From: Cyclaneusma minus
Taxonomy: Eukaryota; Ascomycota; Leotiomycetes; Marthamycetales; Marthamycetaceae
Assembly: GCA_037179335.1 (NCBI GenBank)
Contig: JAKZHN010000045.1
Span: 62,001 to 126,000 of the forward strand
DNA length: 64,000 nucleotides
Direction of reading: 5' to 3'
Both the position numbers and the translations under genes were made by a program. Each line of letters begins with the position of its first letter. The stretch's first letter is position 1. The notes under the pieces are model-generated. The model did not search any database, had not been told where the DNA came from, and saw nothing but the letters and a program-made list of their open reading frames with translations. This document shows positions 57,788-64,000 of this stretch, piece by piece.

Positions 57788-60700
57788 ATGGTCGATAGTG
57801 AGTACTTATTCCCTTTGCGCATCCTGTCCTCGCACACGGCCTGCAGCGCCGTCGCCATGTTTTCTGCCCATTACAGCATCTTTCGCTCAGCCGTTTCGTC
57901 CGATTGTTGCATCAGCGCGCAGCATTTCTGGCCGTGGCCGTCGCACATTGTATGTGTCTTCCAGACCGTAGCTGGCCGCCGCTTGGCCTGGCAGCGTGGT
58001 TGGTCAAGTGGCTTTCGCTTTGTGCGACGTCAACAATTTACCTGGGATTGGGGACAGCGTCCCGCAATATGCCTGACCCTCTCGCGGCCATGCACACCAC
58101 CCTACAACTGCATACCGGGCCTGCGAGAGCGACAATCTATCCCACGCCCCCCCCAGCGAGCGCGGGCCCCAGGCCCCCAGCCCACTCCCATTCCCATTCT
58201 TACTCCGCGATGCTCTTCGAAAGTCTCCCCGTACCTTGCACATGCCCTTCTCTACTGCTTTGTCATCGCCGCAGCCTTCGCTTGCCAGCGCTCGCCGTCG
58301 CGAGCAGCCAATCCGGCAGTCGTCCAAGCCTTGCTCGTGTCTGCTCTATTACTTCCTGCTTCCCTCGCTCTTCTCTTCTGTTCTGCCGTCTGCGTGCTGC
58401 TCTCCCGCCCTGCTGCTGCTGCTCACCGCAGCGGCCACTTCTCTGCCGTCCGCCTGTCGGTCGTTGCCATTCAAATACTGACGGCCGCTCGCAGCGCTCA
58501 CATCTCCCAAGTTCCTGACACTGGACCATCTCATGTGCTCGCAATCCGGTAATATCCAAGACCTTGCCGCCTACTCTGGCCACCCGTCGCCCTTCATTAT
58601 CGGGTCCGAGGCCGAGCCTGACAGCTCCAACAGACAGCACTTTGTCAACCCGCCATCGTTACCCTCGGACATGGGTTTGCGCTACATGACTGTTCCCACC
58701 CCAGATGATGTGCGGTAAGCCTCCCTTTCATTGGTTCCCCATTCTCGCGCCAGAAGCCCGTTCTTCTTCCGGCGCCTTAACAGCAGCTGCCACTGCCTGC
58801 TCGGCCCTCTATCGCCGCTGTTTCAGGCGCGTTACTCCTGCTTGCTGCTGGCACCACCATGGCTCCCACGTACAAGCCTAAGGCTGTGCGTCGCTGCGTG
58901 CAAGTTCTGCCACGACTCCCGAGATCGCCATGGTCTCTGGTAGCCGTTGCACAACTTAAGCCTCAATATCCCCCTCCCCGTAGATGCGCACATCACGCGA
59001 CGAACACCAGCCCGTTTGTGCTACGAACTCTGCTGGCTGTCCCACGCTTCCAGTGAGGCTGGGAACTGTTGCCGTAAATGTCAAGCGCGGCCTGTCCTTG
59101 ATTAAGGTTACGGCGTCCAGCCTTAAAGTCGGTCCCACATTCGATGCGACTCTAGGGCTAATGTAGAGATTAGATTCAGCCCTGATACAGGCCCCTCACA
59201 CAGCCCCTACTCGATCGACTCCAACGTCCCCAGTTCCAATTCATCGTCGATATTCTCCAACGTCTATCAGCCTTCTTTGAGTGGGTCGTCACAATATTCG
59301 TCCGCCTCCTCCTACTACTCTCCGGCCCCCACCAACTATTCCATCCCGGATATCCGCCCGCGTTTGGGTTCCATGTATGTTCCCCTCCCCCAATGATAGG
59401 CCCGACACCCGATGAGCCTGTGTGCTCCAAGTTCGTACTGACCAGCATCAAGTGGTAGTTTCTCTACGTCTGGGATGGCACCACCATCTCGGTCGCCAGC
59501 ACTCCCATTAATAGGATCTCCAGGCACCGCCCGAGATATTTACAACAGTGGGACACCTCAGCAGCTTAGGAGAACCTCAGACCTCTTGTCCCGCTCTCCA
59601 TCGGCGTCCGGGACATTACGTGGCGTACCACTGTCACCAACTTCTAGTGGGGGTTTTCCGACTCCAGCCCACATGGACGGCTCACAACTTGGGGGTAGTT
59701 CGCAGGCGAGTCCGCCACTGCAACCAACCCAGCACCTGCGCGAATTCCAAACTGCGGATGGGCAAAGCGTCCGTCCCGACATTATCTCGAGGATCGACAA
59801 GGGCTTCTTCATGGCTGATGGCGACTGGACGTGCTACCGCAGGAATTACTTCAGCCTGCAATGTTCCTACACGCTACACCCATTCCTTCCCACGACTCCT
59901 ATCCAGCTAGTACAGCCAGGTGGACAACTGGCTCATGTGTACGGCTTTTCCATTTCTATCGCGGCTGTCGTAGACGGCTACGGTGGCAAGGCAATCGATC
60001 TTGTTCAACACACCCCGAAACGCGACAAAGGGCCTCAGGGGAAACCTGATAGAATTATTCTCCAACCGAAGACTCCAAATGCTAGTCTTTATGGCTCCTC
60101 CGCTGATAATAGTCTGGGTGGCTTCGGTCCTCCCTACGATCAGAGAATGGGCCAGAATCCAAACGGACCAGCCCTTGAACATGTGTTTGAACGTATTCAA
60201 TTCAAGCAAGCAACGGCGAACAACGGAAAGAGAAGAGCAGCACAGCAGTACTACCACCTGTTGGTGGAGCTGTTCGCGGACCTTGGTCAGCAGCTTCCAG
60301 AGTCCCAAAGATGGGTGAAATGTGCCTACAGGATGTCCGACCAAATGGTCGTCCGAGGCCGATCACCGGGTCACTATCAGAGCGAAAGACGAGGTAGTAA
60401 CGCAAGCTCAGGCCCGAGCGGTCAAGGCGGTGGCGCATCTTATGGCGGCGGCGTCTCCCGTGGTAGCGACATGTCGATGTCCGGGGGATCCTCGATGCTG
60501 CCTGGAGGCCCATACACTGCGCCCTACGACACACGGCATCAGTACTCGGGACAGTCGCATGTGGGTCAATTTGAACTTCCGGTGGAACCGATCATGTCGG
60601 GAGAAGAAGCAAAGGCTATTGATGAGGCCGAAGGCTACCAGTACTATCCTTCAGTCCTTAATGAAGGTCACCTCGCAAACACCCGAACGCATACTTATTC

Positions 60701-60956
60701 CAGCATGCCTTCCTCATCACGATACGATGATCGGGCAAATGGCGGACCATATCAACTCCCAAGCGTGGGCGAATACGGCAGCCAAAGCCCTCGTGTTAAA
60801 CAGGAATATGGAGGGGGCTTAAGCCTACCAAGCTTACATTCGACCGGACCTAGCGATGCTTATGGACGGAATTGCGGCCGATTCGAGGGTCACCCAACCT
60901 CCCGAGGATTCTATCCCATCATCAACTACCAGAATCATGAGGTCGACACCTCATGA
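57788..60956 (+). CDS. vib-1: NDT80/PhoG-domain transcription factor, VIB-1/XprG-like
   Basis: Nuclear p53-like-fold regulator. In Neurospora VIB-1 controls heterokaryon incompatibility and nutrient responses; in Aspergillus XprG controls extracellular proteases. Preferred model: join(57788..57797,58495..58714,59174..59374,59453..60956), 644 aa. Exon 1 is 10 nt (ATG GTC GAT A) before a GTGAGT donor; the 697-bp intron ends with branch CTGAC and CAG, and phase is kept. If this exon is wrong, the start is the ATG at 58533 (628 aa). The DNA-binding domain spans about 257-450: RIDKGFFMADGDWTCYRRNY, IDLVQHTPKRDKGPQGKPD, EHVFERIQFKQATANNGKRR, QQYYHLLVELFADLG and MVVRGRSPGHY. Ser/Pro/Tyr-rich regions flank it. 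Domain secure; exon 1 moderately sure. Confidence 0.9.
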
Positions 60957-63704
60957 GCACTTTCATACATCGAGATCCGAAGAGTGACTCGGTGAATATG
61001 GGCAAAGACTCGCCCAGGCTACCTTCGTGACAAACGCGACAACCGATTAAGCGGCTCACAATCCACCGCGTCACCGACGAACCCATTCCACGCTAAGTTA
61101 TACTATACTAGTGTTCATCACACCCTTGGCCGTGTGTCGATCTCCCTGTACTTGGAAGGCTCGACTCGAATAATACGGCTTTGCATTTCCTACATCCGCG
61201 AGTCTTTTTGACATGATCATACCTCTTTGCAGCATATTGGCACGTCGGGATAGGCTGGGATGGAACTGGCGTGTGGGAGACGGTCTGAAGTATTTTGGGT
61301 TTCTAAAAGAACATGCTTTGTTTGCTTTTGCTTCGTCTTGGTAATCCTCGAGATCATGGTCTGATGGGATTGCCTGGGCGTCATGGGTTATGAGTGGACT
61401 CCCTTATATTTCCTAGCATTCACTCCACTTGCTTGAAACCCTTCTTGCGATTTTCGGAACTCTTTCCACCTGGGCGGTGGTTGCTTTGTAGGATGAACTG
61501 ACCTTTGTCTTGAACTTCGACACTTGTGTGTGTGTGTGACAATTCTTCGGATTTCTTCTGCTTCTTCTGTCGTTTTCCCCCCTCCCTTCGGTTCAAAAGC
61601 CCCCACCATGAAACAAATATAGACGGAAACTGGTCCATTCAAAATTTTCCTATTTCAATCTTTTCGAGCTTTGCTGAAATTGATTTTTCTGGGATACCTT
61701 GGGCTGTTGGGAACGGGGCTTTGGGACTTGGCACAGTCTCTCGAGAGAGTAATGATTGCGCAGAGATATCAGTCATGCCTCACGACTGGGGGCAACAGCG
61801 TCGAGGAGCGTGCGATGCTACTTGCTCGGAATCGGGAAATCATGCTATGCTGCTGATCGGCACGCAGGCGGCAGGCTGGTGGCGGGATGGGATGGGACGG
61901 GACTAGGTAGACGGGCTTCAGGCTCTGTTGAGACGGATTCTCAAGGTTGCTGCGCTGGTCAAACTGGTTTATTGCAAATTGCACGCAATGATTGCTTTGC
62001 TTTACATAGTATTCGGAAGAAATGCAAAAATGAATCTTGTTAATGTCGTCAAAAAAGCTCTCGCGCTTATTTTCCTTTTTTTGTGCGCTCGTTCTTGCGA
62101 GTTTTGTGATGTCTAGAGTGAAGATGTTCAAGTGCACCATGCCCAAGGGCGCGGGGCTCTACTACTGCTGTGGGGTCATTCTATCCCAATTGCCCTGCGG
62201 ATATTATTATCCTCTCCTCGAATCCCATGTATTCACGCCTAATCTTGCAATAGAGCCCAGAAGCCACACAACAATGCGCCTTGGAGGAATGACAAGGCAA
62301 GACCGCTAGGTACACACAAGTCAGTAAACCGAAGACCAGCTGATTTAATCAGCACTGTGGAGATACTTACGGCGCATTTTCTTCCTTCAATTCAGGAGAG
62401 TCCCTCCAACATTGGTACAAGAGTATGCCTGTCATGATGTCCGTCGAGGCCCTTCTTGTTATTGCTCCCATCATGCTAGTGGTCTGGGGTCCGATTAGTC
62501 GATTCCGGATATCCTTGTTGATACAATGGAAATTTAAGGAATCGGAGAAGTACCTGTTGCTGGGGTTGGAAAAACATAGAGGGAGGGGGTTTGCGCTGGT
62601 GTTGCTGGTAATAGTTGTGATTTGTATAGTTCTGCTGGAGAAAGAGGCTGGTGGATGTGGTGGTTTGAGTGTTGTAAGAGAAGCGCAGGGTGATCTCACC
62701 TGATTTTATAGGTTTTCGTTTCAAGAGTAGAAGCGTTAAGAAACAGAGAGAATGGCAAATTGTGAACGAAGGGTGATCTGCAAAATGCTGTTTCTTCTGT
62801 CACTGCCAGAGGTTACCGAGTTTTTTGGAATCGTGGTGAGGCACGAAAAACTGTGGTTGACAGCTGACAGCTGTGCTCGAGGGGCCCAACATCGGGCTGT
62901 TTCGGAGAAACTCGGAATCTGCTAGGAGTTGGGAAGGGAGAATAGACTACGACTACGAGAAGAGCGTATGTGACGCGGAGAAGCAAGAAACGCTGCTGAT
63001 ATTGCTGTGCTGTATGTGAAGCCCTCAGCATTTCATTATGCATCAATGATCCAGTCTGATCTAGCACGCGTGACTCCTTTGCACGAACCTGTCGTAACAT
63101 GACAATTTCACGGTTCCTGCGGGTTTTCTCGAAAGCTAAGGTTTTCTCATCTATTATACATTTCACAGGACGTTGGATCAAGAAGTTTCGGCGGATGGAT
63201 AGATGTGGGGGCTCAGCGCAGGGACCTGAAGCTTAAAAGAGGTGATGGCGCGCAGCCACCCGAATCGATGAACAGGACATCTGTGTGGGAAAGATTAAAG
63301 GATAGAAACTGAGGTCCGTGGCAAAAGAATAAATAACGGATGTTCGAAATCGAGGTTCACAGCAGCATGAAGCTGTGAAACTGGAGCAGAGATAATTCAG
63401 CTGCATGACTGGAAGTGAGTGTTTTTGAGGACGATGACGACTGAATCATCATTGAGTTTTGTACGACATCAATCGGTAGTGCGTTGTCGATCCCCCAGAC
63501 GACGATTGCCGCGCCATCCTCATAGCTCCATGTCGGGCCTAGACAGGGAAATTGAAGACGCAACTGCCATTCGCCTCCAACCACGCAAAGTCAATAATGT
63601 CTTCCCTCTCCTGACCCTCTCCACCAAACATCCGTTCCCAGCATCCAAACAAACGCAATATCTGTTCGAATACGTGCGCCAACCCGCGAAGCAAACGAGA
63701 CGTC
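60957..63704. other. Non-coding interval before PNS1
   Basis: 3' flank of the regulator and promoter of PNS1. A (GT)n run lies at about 61526-61538. A 92-codon frame at 62425-62703 (plus) has two hydrophobic stretches but no other support, so it is not called as a gene. Confidence 0.4.
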
Positions 63705-64000
63705 ATGGCGTCCAACGACTACTACAAACAAACCGGCGCCCAGCAAGACATGGAGCTTCCCAATGCGCCGGCCTACTCCGAGCAGCCCCAGTACCAACCG
63801 GCGCAGAACCCTATGAATGGCGACAAACAGGCTTTTGAGCAGGCTTTCAAGGTGGAAAGACCGAAGTGGAATGATATCTGGGCGGCGATATTGTTTGTTC
63901 TGGTTTTTGCTGGCTTTGTGGCTGTTTCGGGCTTGAGTCTGCATGGATATGCGAGCACTGGTGGCTATCAGGGAGGTGGGATTTATGGAAATACGGGGAC
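63705..64000 (+). CDS. PNS1: PNS1, choline-transporter-like protein (5' part)
   Basis: Plasma-membrane protein of the CTL/SLC44 family; yeast Pns1 is its member, with an unproven choline-transport role. The window holds the first 98 codons and ends inside the gene. Start MASNDYYKQTGAQQ at 63705 follows a CGTC context. The N-terminus is a cytosolic, Gln/Pro/Tyr-rich tail (EQPQYQPAQNPMNG), then the family block FKVERPKWNDIWAAILFV and the first membrane helix (about 62-82, AAILFVLVFAGFVAVSGLSL). The following loop is Gly/Tyr-rich. Codons change from C-ending to G-ending around 63,840. The frame is open to the window end. Confidence 0.85.
   Translation, partial: MASNDYYKQTGAQQDMELPNAPAYSEQPQYQPAQNPMNGDKQAFEQAFKVERPKWNDIWAAILFVLVFAGFVAVSGLSLHGYASTGGYQGGGIYGNTG

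Noticed and set aside
57590..58552. 320-codon open frame on the plus strand
   Set aside because: It overlaps the proposed intron of the VIB-1-like gene, has no domain, and its Cys/Arg/Ser-rich composition is that of pyrimidine-rich non-coding DNA.
62425..62703. 92-codon frame with two hydrophobic stretches
   Set aside because: Short, no partner exons, no signal sequence, and low-complexity G/T-rich DNA easily yields Val/Leu runs.

Overview
This window is nuclear DNA of a filamentous ascomycete (Pezizomycotina, probably Dothideomycetes, though the class is an inference). The signs are many short spliced introns (about 50-90 bp, GTRNGT donors, CTNAC/CTGAT branch sites, YAG acceptors), no operons, and fungal families: Zn(II)2Cys6 regulators, an NDT80/PhoG-like VIB-1/XprG factor, the fungal rhodopsin-domain membrane family, DUF3455, PNS1 and Rtf1. 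Exon joins were built by hand by matching donor, branch, acceptor and reading phase, and each accepted model closes in frame.

Left part (1-16 kb): a degenerate AT-rich patch, then DDI1 (+) facing RRP8 (-). Next come 4 kb with no convincing gene, a Zn2Cys6 regulator that looks broken (+), acyl-CoA-binding protein (+) and TDP1 (-).

Middle (16-31 kb): an ER transmembrane PDI of the Eps1 type (+, divergent from TDP1), a short-chain dehydrogenase (-), a DUF218-like protein (+), a secreted DUF3455 protein (-), COQ7 (+), RTF1 (+) and the small U2AF subunit (-). This is mostly housekeeping: redox folding in the ER, ubiquinone synthesis, transcription elongation, splicing, rRNA methylation and DNA-adduct repair.

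Accessory stretch (31-44 kb): a Baeyer-Villiger-type flavin monooxygenase (+), a rhodopsin-domain membrane protein interrupted by one in-frame stop (-), an unknown protein made of two diverged coiled-coil repeats (-), a second Zn2Cys6 regulator (-) and a FYVE+RING ubiquitin ligase (-).

Right part (44-64 kb): an FMP42-like MFS transporter (+), a gene-poor tract of about 11 kb, a VIB-1/XprG-like NDT80-domain regulator (+) with a proposed 10-nt first coding exon, and the 5' end of a PNS1 choline-transporter-like gene (+) cut by the window edge.

Three observations stand out. First, many genes change synonymous style along their length, from C-ending codons in the 5' part to G-ending codons in the 3' part. 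Second, two accessory genes carry isolated lesions exactly inside otherwise conserved frames. Third, there are unusual splice structures: an intron inside the DDI1 start codon, two GC-AG introns in one gene, and a 10-nt first coding exon. I found no CRISPR array, rRNA or convincing tRNA.
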